From assembly GCA_902775345.1 (NCBI GenBank), contig CACYLW010000002.1, positions 1-64,000 of the forward strand: a DNA stretch of 64,000 nucleotides. Reading direction: 5' to 3'. The DNA is from an uncultured Eubacteriales bacterium. GTDB taxonomy: Bacteria > Bacillota > Clostridia > Peptostreptococcales > Anaerovoracaceae. Position numbers and translations under genes: made by a program. Below are positions 1 to 7,764 of this stretch, piece by piece. Under the pieces are notes generated by a model. It ran no database searches. It was not told the origin of the DNA and worked only from the letters and a program-made list of their open reading frames with translations. The first letter of the stretch is position 1, and each line of letters begins with the position of its first letter.

Positions 1-183
1 AGATCTGTAAGAGTAATCGTTCAGTGTGAGTGTCATTGTTAAAAAAGGACTCATCGCGTGCCTGTTATTCAGCAGTTATTGATCAAGGTTCAAGGCATAA
101 GATCTTCAGATATACGATAGGAAGAAGGGGCGGTACGAAAACCTTATGTGATGGAGGTACGGTTTCAGATCACATTCAAAATT
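1..183. other. Non-coding upstream stretch
   Basis: No convincing gene was found on either strand. The only structure seen is a pair of interleaved complementary segments between 137 and 175 (GAAAACC with GGTTTC, and ATGTGAT with ATCACAT). A possible 15-codon reading frame starts at 151 but has no well-placed ribosome binding site. This stretch may be the far upstream region of the regulator at 278, or the tail of an operon that starts outside the window. Confidence 0.4.
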
Positions 184-196
184 AAACTGTCAGTTT
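184..196. promoter_or_regulatory. Perfect palindrome upstream of the XRE gene
   Basis: AAACTG-T-CAGTTT is a perfect 13-base inverted repeat just upstream of the predicted -35 of the regulator. The core ACTG/CAGT recurs as ACTGCAGT at 233-240, which suggests two related operator sites for the encoded HTH protein. Confidence 0.4.
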
Positions 197-198
197 AG

Positions 199-227
199 TA
201 CACAATGCCACTTGTTTCGTGTATACT
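199..227 (+). promoter_or_regulatory. Putative sigma-A promoter of the XRE-lipoprotein pair
   Basis: TACACA (199-204) and TATACT (222-227) are separated by 17 bases. Transcription would begin near 234, inside the inverted repeats at 224-250. The -35 matches the consensus at four of six positions, so the call rests mainly on spacing and context. Confidence 0.4.
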
Positions 228-250
228 GTAGTACTGCAGTCGTTACAGTA
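224..250. promoter_or_regulatory. Candidate operator overlapping the -10 and start site
   Basis: TACTGTA (224-230) and TACAGTA (244-250) are perfect inverted repeats. The palindrome ACTGCAGT (233-240) lies between them. They cover the predicted -10 and first transcribed bases, where a small HTH autorepressor would be expected to bind. Confidence 0.4.
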
Positions 251-277
251 GTAGAACCGAAAGAGGTGATGCATATT

Positions 278-604
278 ATGGAACAACTGAATATGAGAAA
301 GCCCGTCAGACGGGTGGATATCTCCATCAACATGGAGGCGACCGGAGCCAATATCAGGAGACTGGTAAAGGCAAGCGGCTACTCTGTGAGAGATATCATG
401 GCTATCACAGGTATATCGACCGAGCAGGCGGTGTACAAGTGGTACAGGGGTGAGTCGATACCGGCCATCGAAACAATGCTGATACTGTGTAATGCCCTGG
501 GCATAGAGATAAAGGAACTCCTCGTCATCGACGGGGATTTTAATTTTTTGTGTTATAATGAGTATGTACGGTATAGTCTGTTTATCAGGAGGACATACAG
601 GTGA
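278..604 (+). CDS. Small XRE-family (helix-turn-helix) transcriptional regulator
   Basis: This is a 108-residue DNA-binding protein. The XRE-type helix-turn-helix occupies about residues 24-80: 'IRRLVKASGYSVRDIMAITG' supplies the first helices, followed by a recognition helix around STEQAVYKWYRG and the typical 'P.IETMLILCNALGI' closing helices. A reading frame is open from 212, but the ATG at 278 is preferred because AGAGGTG (262-268) lies at proper distance; the in-frame ATG at 269 would be too close to it. The gene ends in a 4-base GTGA overlap with the lipoprotein gene, so the two are translationally coupled. Inverted repeats over its own promoter suggest autoregulation. The C-terminal tail after about residue 85 is not recognisable, and the target beyond its own operon is unknown. 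Confidence 0.75.
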   Translation: MEQLNMRKPVRRVDISINMEATGANIRRLVKASGYSVRDIMAITGISTEQAVYKWYRGESIPAIETMLILCNALGIEIKELLVIDGDFNFLCYNEYVRYSLFIRRTYR

Positions 605-1302
605 GAATAAAAAGACTTGCTGCTCTTATGGTATTTGTCATGTGCATCATGTTGATGGCCGCAGGCTGCTCCGATACTCAGGAAGCTGCCATGGCAGGCG
701 GTCCGGAGACAGATGAGGTTACGGAGGAAGCAATGGACAGTGAAGCACCGGATGATACAGAAGAGACTAATACTGCAGTGCCGGGAGTATATGCCGAATA
801 CAAGCAGTATGACAATAAACTGGAGCTCACACCTGTACCGGGAGGCATAACTGACAGCACCGTGCTCCCGACTTTCAGGTGCACTTTCGGAGACATGACG
901 AACGAGGCTCAGAACGCGCTTGAAGAGGGAAGGGTATTCCCAAAGGAATTCTTCAGGGATCTTACCGCCTGCATGCTGATAAGCGAAGACTTCATGGCGG
1001 GTAAGGAGCATGACGCGATCATGTACTCTCTTACCAATCTTGCGGCAATGGCCAATGAATTCGGGCCAATGGAGCCTGCTCTCAGTAACGTGGTTTATGA
1101 AATGGCTGATGACGGCAGCGTTTCAAAGAGCATCTATAATGTACACTTTGCCTCTGCTGATAAAGACGGGCAGATCATATATGACAATCAGGCCAGAAAA
1201 TGGTATCTGGGAGACACGGAATATTCCGGAAGTATAGACAGCGAGCAGACACTTGCGGTCTGGTGGACCGTATTTGATGTCGCGGACGGAAACGTTGAAT
1301 AG
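601..1302 (+). CDS. Small lipoprotein of unknown function
   Basis: This is a 233-residue exported lipoprotein starting at GTG 601, with an AGGAGG site about eight bases upstream. Residues 1-22 form a lipoprotein signal peptide and the lipobox LMAAGC places the lipidated cysteine at residue 23. A low-complexity acidic stretch (about 30-60, rich in Glu, Asp, Thr and Ala) is probably a flexible tether to the membrane. The remaining part is a compact soluble domain with aromatic residues near the end ('LAVWWTVFDV'), and I do not recognise its family. It overlaps the XRE gene by four bases, so regulator and lipoprotein are one unit. An intrinsic terminator follows directly. No enzymatic motif was seen. 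Confidence 0.7.
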   Translation: MRIKRLAALMVFVMCIMLMAAGCSDTQEAAMAGGPETDEVTEEAMDSEAPDDTEETNTAVPGVYAEYKQYDNKLELTPVPGGITDSTVLPTFRCTFGDMTNEAQNALEEGRVFPKEFFRDLTACMLISEDFMAGKEHDAIMYSLTNLAAMANEFGPMEPALSNVVYEMADDGSVSKSIYNVHFASADKDGQIIYDNQARKWYLGDTEYSGSIDSEQTLAVWWTVFDVADGNVE

Positions 1303-1335
1303 CTGACCGGGTCCGGATAAATGCGCAATATAATA

Positions 1336-1377
1336 CGCCGAGGCAATACAATATGTACTGCTTCGGCGCTTTTTTAT
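1336..1377 (+). terminator. Intrinsic terminator after the lipoprotein gene
   Basis: CGCCGAGGCA (1336-1345) pairs with TGCTTCGGCG (1359-1368) with one G-T wobble, and a T-rich run follows. It lies between the lipoprotein gene and the 3' end of the convergent metAA. Confidence 0.85.
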
Positions 1378-1380
1378 TGT

Positions 1381-2337
1381 CTACTCAGGTGTGTTTTTGA
1401 TAAGATAGCTGTCCTCTTCGATCGGACTGAGTTCACTGAGTTCATATGGCGTTTCCTGATATACAAAATTGAGCCAGTTGGTATAGGTGCAGTTGGAGCT
1501 TGAACGCCATGAGAGGATAGGCTCCTTTGACGGATCGTCGTCCGGATAGTAGTTGACCGGTATAGTCGGGTTCAGGCCCTTCGCAAGATCCCTCTTGTAT
1601 TCTTTGTCAAGGTCATATCTGTCATATTCCGAGTGCCCCGTCACGAATACCTGCCTTGATGAGTATGCAAGGATGAGATAGCTTCCGGCCTCGGGACTGT
1701 CTGCGACGACATAGAGCTCTGGATTGCTTCTGACCTTCTCTTCGTCAAGCCCGGTATATCTCGACTGCGGAACGTAGAATTCGTCATCCATCCCCCTCAT
1801 GAGTATCTTCTTCCTGTGGATGACACGGTGCAGATATACACCGCTCAGCTTCTCAGGCAGCATCCGCTTCTGTATGCCGTAGTGGTAATACAGTCCGGCC
1901 TGGGCGCCCCAGCAGATGTGGAACGTAGAAAATACGTGCGTCTTGGACCATTCAAATATCTGGCAAAGTTCGTCCCAGTATGTTACCTCTTCAAATTCCA
2001 GCTGTTCCACCGGCGCGCCTGTTATGATCAGTCCGTCAAAGCGCTTGTGTCTGACATCCCTGAATGTCTGATAGAATTTATTGAGGTGCGATCTGTCTAC
2101 GTGAGATCCGCGGTGAGTTGCGGTAGTAAGGAACGTGATCTCGAGCTGTATCGGAAAATTCGAAAGGACTCTGAGTATGTCAAGCTCTGTATCTTCCTTA
2201 AGCGGCATGAGATTGAGTATGGCGATCTCAAGCGGTCTGATATCCTGGGAGACCGCCCGGCTCTCATCCATTACGAATATGTTTTCATCTTCAAGTATCT
2301 TCTTGACCGGAAGGTCGTTCTGTATTTTTATCGGCAT
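1381..2337 (-). CDS. metAA: Homoserine O-acetyltransferase, MetA type
   Basis: This 318-residue enzyme acylates homoserine in methionine biosynthesis. The fold is the MetA class I glutamine-amidotransferase-like type. The catalytic cysteine is C142 ('FHICWGAQAG') and the His/Glu partners are H235 and E237 in 'VTGHSEYD'. Although annotated in many genomes as a succinyltransferase, residue 111 is Glu in 'ITGAPVEQLEFEEV'. In this family Glu at 111 is reported to favour acetyl-CoA over succinyl-CoA, so the product is probably O-acetylhomoserine. That fits the divergent neighbour metY, which uses O-acetylhomoserine. Start ATG at 2337 follows an AGGGAG site. A minus-strand promoter lies at 2407-2436. 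No SAM riboswitch was recognised upstream. Confidence 0.92.
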   Translation of the reverse strand: MPIKIQNDLPVKKILEDENIFVMDESRAVSQDIRPLEIAILNLMPLKEDTELDILRVLSNFPIQLEITFLTTATHRGSHVDRSHLNKFYQTFRDVRHKRFDGLIITGAPVEQLEFEEVTYWDELCQIFEWSKTHVFSTFHICWGAQAGLYYHYGIQKRMLPEKLSGVYLHRVIHRKKILMRGMDDEFYVPQSRYTGLDEEKVRSNPELYVVADSPEAGSYLILAYSSRQVFVTGHSEYDRYDLDKEYKRDLAKGLNPTIPVNYYPDDDPSKEPILSWRSSSNCTYTNWLNFVYQETPYELSELSPIEEDSYLIKNTPE

Positions 2338-2406
2338 TGGCTTCTCCCTCTACCCGTGCTGCGTGAAATATTGCCCGGCCATCCTGCTCAGGAGACTGGC
2401 AAAATT

Positions 2407-2436
2407 ATGATATTATGCCGTCTCGCGTGCTGTCAA
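2407..2436 (-). promoter_or_regulatory. Putative metAA promoter
   Basis: On the minus strand TTGACA (2436-2431) is followed after 18 bases by TATCAT (2412-2407). Transcription would start near 2400, leaving a leader of about 60 bases, too short for a SAM-I riboswitch. Confidence 0.5.
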
Positions 2437-2469
2437 ATAATATTTGCTGAGAAAACAGAGCCGTGTCAC

Positions 2470-2498
2470 TTGCATGATCCCGGTTTATTAAGTAAGAT
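2470..2498 (+). promoter_or_regulatory. Putative metY promoter
   Basis: TTGCAT (2470-2475), a 17-base spacer and TAAGAT (2493-2498) lie about 40 bases upstream of metY. It is back-to-back with the metAA promoter in the 199-base divergent gap. Confidence 0.45.
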
Positions 2499-2536
2499 TT
2501 TTAGTATGGAATAATAAAGGGGAGGTAGCAGAGAAT

Positions 2537-3814
2537 ATGAAAGATTATGAACTCGGCACAAAATGTGTTCAGGCAGGATATACACCGGGTAACGGAGAGC
2601 CAAGGCAGATCCCTATCATACAGTCGACGACTTTCAAGTATGATACCGGAGAAGACATGGGCAAACTCTTCGACCTTGAAGCATCAGGCTATTTTTACAC
2701 CAGACTGCAGAATCCGACCAATGACATGGTCGCGGCCAAGATAACAGCTCTTGAAGGCGGTACGGCAGGCATGCTTACTTCATCCGGACAGGCAGCTAAC
2801 TTCTTCGCTTTGTTCAATATCTGCGAAGCAGGGGACCACATCGTCTCGTCTGCATCGATCTACGGAGGCACTTTCAATCTGATTTCGGTGACCATGGCGA
2901 AGATGGGCATCAGCGCAACGTTCCTGTCACCGGACTGCACGGAGGAAGAACTCAACGCTGCGTTCAGGGAAAATACAAAAGCGGTTTTCGGCGAAACCAT
3001 CGCGAATCCGGCCCTTACTGTTCTCGACATCGAGAAATTCGCAAAGGCTGCGCATGCGCATGGCGTACCTCTCATTGTAGACAATACTTTCCCGACTCCG
3101 GTCAACTGCAGGCCGATCGAATGGGGCGCTGACATTGTCACACATTCGACAACCAAGTACCTTGACGGACATGGAGCCGCAGTCGGCGGGGCTATCGTAG
3201 ATTCAGGTAAATTCGACTGGATGGCGCATAAGGACAAGTTCCCGGGACTCACGACACCGGATGATTCCTACCATGGCATCATCTATGCGGAGAAATTCGG
3301 TAATGAAGGAGCGTTTATCACCAAGGCGACTTCACAGCTGATGAGAGACTTCGGCAGCATACAGTCACCTCAGAACGCGTTCCTGCTTAACCTGGGACTC
3401 GAGTCGCTTCATGTACGCATGCCTAAGCATGTAGAGAACGGACAGGCCGTCGCGGAATACCTGAATAACCATCCTAAGGTTAAGAAAGTCAGCTATTCCG
3501 GACTTCCGGGAGATCCTTATTATGAGATCGCAAAGAAATACATGCCAAATGGCGGATGCGGAGTCGTTTCGTTCGAGCTCGAAGACAGGACAGCAGCTGA
3601 GAAGTTCATGGGACGTCTCAAACTCGCCGCGATCGAGACACATGTTGCAGATGCAAGGACATGCTGCCTGAATCCGGCCTCCACCACACACCGCCAGATG
3701 TCAGATGAGCAGCTGAAGGCCGCAGGTGTTCCTGCAGGGCTCGTAAGGATGTCATGCGGACTCGAAGATAAAGAAGATCTTATTGAAGACATAAGACAGG
3801 CACTTGAAGATTAA
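2537..3814 (+). CDS. metY: O-acetylhomoserine sulfhydrylase / aminocarboxypropyltransferase
   Basis: This 425-residue PLP enzyme of the Cys/Met metabolism (gamma family) converts O-acetylhomoserine and sulfide (or methanethiol) to homocysteine (or methionine). The PLP-binding lysine is K207 in 'THSTTKYLDGHG'. The N-terminal 'GTKCVQAGY', the substrate loop 'GYFYTRLQNPT' and 'ARTCCLNPASTTH' near the C-terminus are typical of MetY. Length matches MetY (about 425-430) rather than the shorter cystathionine gamma-synthases (about 380-400). A strong GGGGAGG site lies at 2519-2525. It is divergent from metAA, with which it forms a two-step direct-sulfhydrylation route. guaA starts only 14 bases downstream, so the two are probably co-transcribed. 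Confidence 0.93.
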   Translation: MKDYELGTKCVQAGYTPGNGEPRQIPIIQSTTFKYDTGEDMGKLFDLEASGYFYTRLQNPTNDMVAAKITALEGGTAGMLTSSGQAANFFALFNICEAGDHIVSSASIYGGTFNLISVTMAKMGISATFLSPDCTEEELNAAFRENTKAVFGETIANPALTVLDIEKFAKAAHAHGVPLIVDNTFPTPVNCRPIEWGADIVTHSTTKYLDGHGAAVGGAIVDSGKFDWMAHKDKFPGLTTPDDSYHGIIYAEKFGNEGAFITKATSQLMRDFGSIQSPQNAFLLNLGLESLHVRMPKHVENGQAVAEYLNNHPKVKKVSYSGLPGDPYYEIAKKYMPNGGCGVVSFELEDRTAAEKFMGRLKLAAIETHVADARTCCLNPASTTHRQMSDEQLKAAGVPAGLVRMSCGLEDKEDLIEDIRQALED

Positions 3815-3828
3815 GCAGGGGTAAATAA

Positions 3829-5373
3829 ATGGCAGACAGCAGAATACTTATTGTAGACTTCGGCGGACAGTACAACCAGCTTATCGCACGCCGTGTAAGG
3901 GAGTGCGGAGTCTACTCTGAGATACATAATTTTGATGAAGTGGACGCGGCATCCGTCAGGGAGTTCGGACCGGACGGGATCATATTCACCGGAGGACCTC
4001 AGAGCGCATATGGAGAGGGCGCGCCTTCGATAGACGACGGCATATTCTCGCTCGGCATTCCTGTGCTGGGCATATGCTACGGAGCGCAGCTCATGGCATA
4101 CCGCCTCGGAGGGGACATCGACTCGGCTCCGACAAGTGAATACGGCCGCACCGAGGTCACGATAGATGACAAGGGCGGGATACTTGCATCCGCCGACGAT
4201 GTCAACACTTGCTGGATGAGCCACACGGACTACATCAGCCGTCCTCCTGAAGGATTTGTGATCACGGCTCATACGGATGACTGCCCTGTAGCGGGCATGG
4301 AAGACAGGAAAAGAGGCTTCTATGCCGTACAGTTCCATCCTGAAGTGAACCACACTGAACACGGAGCCGAGTTCATCAGGAGTTTTGTGCTTGATGTCTG
4401 CGGGTGCAGTCAGGACTGGCAGATGGGATCGTTCGCCGAAACGCAGATACAGGCGGTCAGGGAAAAGGTCGGCGACGGCAAGGTGCTGCTGGCTCTGTCA
4501 GGAGGAGTGGATTCCTCTGTAGTTGCCGCTCTTCTGGCCAAGGCCGTAGGACCTCAGCTCACATGCGTATTTGTCGATCACGGTCTGCTCCGTAAGAACG
4601 AGGCTGAAGAAGTATCAGAGGTATTCGGAAGCGGCAGGCTGTTTGACCTTAACTTTATAAAAGTGGACGCGGCCGACAGATTCTACGCGAAGCTTGCGGG
4701 AGTGACTGAGCCTGAGAGAAAGCGCAAGATCATCGGTGAAGAGTTCATCAGGGTGTTTGAAGAGACAGCAAAGAAGATAGGAGCAGTCGATTTTCTGGCG
4801 CAGGGAACGATTTATCCGGATATTATCGAAAGCGGTCTGGGAAAGTCTGCGGTAATAAAATCACATCACAATGTGGGAGGCCTTCCTGATTATGTTGACT
4901 TCAGGGAGATAATCGAACCTCTGAGGAAGCTCTTCAAGGATGAGGTAAGGCAGCTCGGAAGAGAACTCGGTTTGCCTGAATATCTTGTGAGCAGGCAGCC
5001 GTTCCCGGGCCCGGGACTAGGCATACGTATCATAGGCGAGGTAACAGCAGAGAAGGTACGCATCGTACAGGATGCGGACGCCATTTACAGGGAGGAAATC
5101 GCAAAGGCAGGTCTTGCCGGCTCGATCAGCCAGTACTATGCGGCTCTCACAAACATGCAGACCGTGGGAGTCATGGGAGACTTCCGCACCTACGATCATG
5201 CCGTCGCTTTGCGGGCGGTCATAACTTCAGATTTCATGACAGCCGAAGCCGCGCATCTTCCGTGGGAAGTGCTCGATCGTGTTATGACGCGAATCGTCAA
5301 TGAAGTCGATCATGTCAACAGGGTATTCTATGACCTGACGAGCAAACCGCCTGGGACGGTGGAACTCGAATAA
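3829..5373 (+). CDS. guaA: GMP synthase (glutamine-hydrolysing)
   Basis: This 514-residue cytoplasmic enzyme amidates XMP to GMP. The N-terminal class I glutamine amidotransferase domain (about 1-195) carries the triad C83 (GICYGAQ), H170 and E172 (QFHPEVNH). The ATP-pyrophosphatase domain follows with the P-loop SGGVDSS at 224-230. The C-terminal dimerisation domain contains '[13 protein letters not shown]' and ends in 'KPPGTVELE', the normal GuaA end. All catalytic residues are present and the length is standard. It sits 14 bases after metY without a terminator. The unassigned gene at 5397 begins 23 bases after its stop, also without an obvious terminator, so read-through is possible. Confidence 0.96.
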   Translation: MADSRILIVDFGGQYNQLIARRVRECGVYSEIHNFDEVDAASVREFGPDGIIFTGGPQSAYGEGAPSIDDGIFSLGIPVLGICYGAQLMAYRLGGDIDSAPTSEYGRTEVTIDDKGGILASADDVNTCWMSHTDYISRPPEGFVITAHTDDCPVAGMEDRKRGFYAVQFHPEVNHTEHGAEFIRSFVLDVCGCSQDWQMGSFAETQIQAVREKVGDGKVLLALSGGVDSSVVAALLAKAVGPQLTCVFVDHGLLRKNEAEEVSEVFGSGRLFDLNFIKVDAADRFYAKLAGVTEPERKRKIIGEEFIRVFEETAKKIGAVDFLAQGTIYPDIIESGLGKSAVIKSHHNVGGLPDYVDFREIIEPLRKLFKDEVRQLGRELGLPEYLVSRQPFPGPGLGIRIIGEVTAEKVRIVQDADAIYREEIAKAGLAGSISQYYAALTNMQTVGVMGDFRTYDHAVALRAVITSDFMTAEAAHLPWEVLDRVMTRIVNEVDHVNRVFYDLTSKPPGTVELE

Positions 5374-5396
5374 TCTATGTAAGAACAGGAACAACA

Positions 5397-6476
5397 TTGA
5401 GATCAAAAAAACTTGTTTTATTAATACTGGTCATTTCCGCAGTGCTGTTTTCTCAGACAGCATATGGCTATACCGGCGGAGTGAAAGACGGAGAGACAAA
5501 TGGAGGCCCTCAGTCATCTTTTGCGTACAAGGAATTCAGTACACAGAAGTTATACAGGAACATGCTCAGCATCAAAATGCCTGCAGTTTATAAAAAACTG
5601 TCCCGTGACATGAACGATGATGAAACCGTTCCTATACCGGGCATGCTGGCTACCTGTGCAAGTGCTGACGGAAGCCTGATGTCTGACTCCTACATACCTC
5701 AGGGCATGTGCAATGCTGATCCGTACTGGCTGGTTACTGCTTATGATGCAAATAAAAAATACCCGTCAGTAATTTATATCATAGATTCGGAAGCGAAGCG
5801 GCTGGTATCCACCATGTTGCTTCCTAATAAATACCATGTCGGCGGCATAGCCTTTGACGGAACCCGTGTATGGCTTACCGGAGACACATCTGACAAATAT
5901 AAGGGCCGTCCGTTCGTGCAGTATATCAGGTATGAGGACGTTCTTGAGCTGATGGGTAAAAGTGTCGCAGAAGTTACTGAGAACACCATATCGGACAAGG
6001 TATACATAAAAAATAAGCCTTCATTCCTGGAATGCGAAGACGGAAAGCTCTGGGTCGGAACATATATCGGAACAAAAGGAACAAAAGAAGGGTACGCATA
6101 CGGTTATCCGATTTCTGATGCGGACGAGGGAGATTTACTTAATACAACACTGTTTTCAGTAATAACTGCCATCGATTCGAGTGCTCAGGGCATGGATATA
6201 GACGGTAATTATCTTTACGTTTCAAGCTCATATAAGGGGAACTCCCCGACGGTACAGTCATCGTTCGTAACAAAATATGAGATAAGCCCGATCATGGACG
6301 GTAATCCGTATCTTTACGTTGGTGACCGTGAACTGGCGAGAGTTGAAGTGCCTAAGATGAATGAGGAGATCTTTGTTAAAGATGACCTGATCCATATAAA
6401 TTTTGAATCTGCAGCGAAAAGATGGATAAACCCGGTGATAAGAACTGACAGGATACTTGCGATAAGCAAGCCTTGA
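5397..6476 (+). CDS. Secreted protein, possible beta-propeller, unknown function
   Basis: This is a 359-residue exported protein with a TTG start at 5397 preceded by AGGA. A signal peptide covers about residues 1-25 (hydrophobic core LVLLILVISAVLF, cleavage likely after 'TAYG'). There is no lipobox. The mature part contains repeated strand-turn phrases such as 'GGIAFDGTRVWLTGD', 'ECEDGKLWVGTYIG' and 'GMDIDGNYLYVSSS', which resemble propeller blades of secreted binding or glycan-related proteins. No catalytic motif could be assigned. It lies 23 bases after guaA and 16 bases before another exported protein. Together with the genes at 6493, 7765 and 9279 it forms a closely spaced run of unknown purpose. 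Confidence 0.6.
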   Translation: MRSKKLVLLILVISAVLFSQTAYGYTGGVKDGETNGGPQSSFAYKEFSTQKLYRNMLSIKMPAVYKKLSRDMNDDETVPIPGMLATCASADGSLMSDSYIPQGMCNADPYWLVTAYDANKKYPSVIYIIDSEAKRLVSTMLLPNKYHVGGIAFDGTRVWLTGDTSDKYKGRPFVQYIRYEDVLELMGKSVAEVTENTISDKVYIKNKPSFLECEDGKLWVGTYIGTKGTKEGYAYGYPISDADEGDLLNTTLFSVITAIDSSAQGMDIDGNYLYVSSSYKGNSPTVQSSFVTKYEISPIMDGNPYLYVGDRELARVEVPKMNEEIFVKDDLIHINFESAAKRWINPVIRTDRILAISKP

Positions 6477-6492
6477 TAATGACAGAGGAAAA

Positions 6493-7758
6493 GTGAAAAA
6501 AGACGAGAATAAAAAACCAAACAGGAAGAAAATGCTGATCCTGCAAAGGACACTGCTGCTGATTGCTCTTACGGCTATTCTGACGCTTGTCCCGTTTGTT
6601 TACGATGCCATGAAATATGACCCGAACCTCACCTTAAAGAAAGTAGCGACAGCTTTAAAGGAAGACAGCACGGTCGATGTGACATATTCATATAATCCGA
6701 GCGAGACCGGTATCTTCAGCAAAGACAGGATCCGTCTGTACTCATTTACTCCTGAAGAGAGCGGAGAGTATACCTTCTCTGTTTCAAATGTAGTATCAGA
6801 CGAGGACACATATCTGTCACTCCAGGTAACAGACAGCGATTTCAACAACTATCTGAGTACGGACAACATGGAAGACTTCGGCGGAGATTTCTCGGATTCG
6901 GTATTCCTTAATGGTGAAAACAAATGCTACATTCTGATCGAACCTTTTTCTGAAGATTTCAGGGAAGAATATTCCGGATCTTTCAGTTTAAGTGTATCAA
7001 GGGTATCTGAGGATGCCGGGCCGGCGGCGATCACCGAGTCCGAGCCGGCAGTTGTCAAGATCAGGGAGGACAGCCAGACCGCCGTACTGTTTGCCCCGGA
7101 AGAATCCGGCTATTTCAGATTCGGGTCGCTCATAGTATCAAGAGACAAATCGGCTTCATCAGCTATTTCATCCGTAACTACAGCTGACAATGAAGAGGTC
7201 AAAAGGTTCGAGGGCATCTGCTATCTTGAAGGCGGTAAGGACTACTATGTATGGACCAGCGCGTCTGACATGAGCAGATCTTATGTGAAGGCGGAGATCA
7301 GCTGCAAAAGGCTTGAGATACTAAGCGCAGATCAGACCGGAGAATACAGCATAAACGGAGATACCATCATAGAATTCACCTCGCAGGATGTGCAGAATCT
7401 TGCGATCTATTCCGTGTCGGACGGAAATGCCAGATGCCATGTGTATGACAGCATGGGATTCCCGCTGAATTTCGATGATAATTCTGAAGGGGAACTGAGC
7501 GGAAACAGTAAGGATTTTGCGCTTGTTATACAGGCCCAGAAAAAGATGAAGTATCTCATCTACACAGAAGGGAAGTTCGATGAGTGCAGCGTAGTGATCG
7601 CGAAGTACACCGGAGACGGTTCATCAATTGAAGAAGACAGTGTAACAACCAGTGCTGAAGAAGAAGCAGCATCAGAGGAAGAAAGCGCTGACGATAATAA
7701 CGAAGAAAAAACCGAGGAAAATAAAGAGGAAAACACCACGGAAGAAAACCAGTCATAG
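6493..7758 (+). CDS. Membrane-anchored extracellular protein with PPC-like beta-sandwich modules
   Basis: This 421-residue protein starts at GTG 6493, with GAGGAA just upstream. A short basic cytoplasmic tail is followed by one transmembrane helix (about 16-37), so the bulk is outside the cell. The extracellular part has modules resembling bacterial pre-peptidase C-terminal (PPC) beta-sandwiches: 'RLYSFTPEESGEYTFSVSN' near residue 77, 'TAVLFAPEESGYFRFGS' near 196, and a third, more divergent one after about 280. The last 45 residues are a highly acidic Glu/Ser/Asn tail. PPC domains are usually carbohydrate- or matrix-binding accessory modules. No protease or other enzyme domain is attached here. 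The stop is only six bases before the nuclease/ATPase gene. Confidence 0.55.
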   Translation: MKKDENKKPNRKKMLILQRTLLLIALTAILTLVPFVYDAMKYDPNLTLKKVATALKEDSTVDVTYSYNPSETGIFSKDRIRLYSFTPEESGEYTFSVSNVVSDEDTYLSLQVTDSDFNNYLSTDNMEDFGGDFSDSVFLNGENKCYILIEPFSEDFREEYSGSFSLSVSRVSEDAGPAAITESEPAVVKIREDSQTAVLFAPEESGYFRFGSLIVSRDKSASSAISSVTTADNEEVKRFEGICYLEGGKDYYVWTSASDMSRSYVKAEISCKRLEILSADQTGEYSINGDTIIEFTSQDVQNLAIYSVSDGNARCHVYDSMGFPLNFDDNSEGELSGNSKDFALVIQAQKKMKYLIYTEGKFDECSVVIAKYTGDGSSIEEDSVTTSAEEEAASEEESADDNNEEKTEENKEENTTEENQS

Positions 7759-7764
7759 ATCACA

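Noticed and set aside
151-198. A 15-codon leader peptide upstream of the XRE gene
   Set aside because: No suitably spaced ribosome site, and the predicted promoter lies downstream of its start.
2338-2536. SAM riboswitch between metAA and metY
   Set aside because: Leaders are too short and no SAM-I/II consensus or terminator switch is visible.
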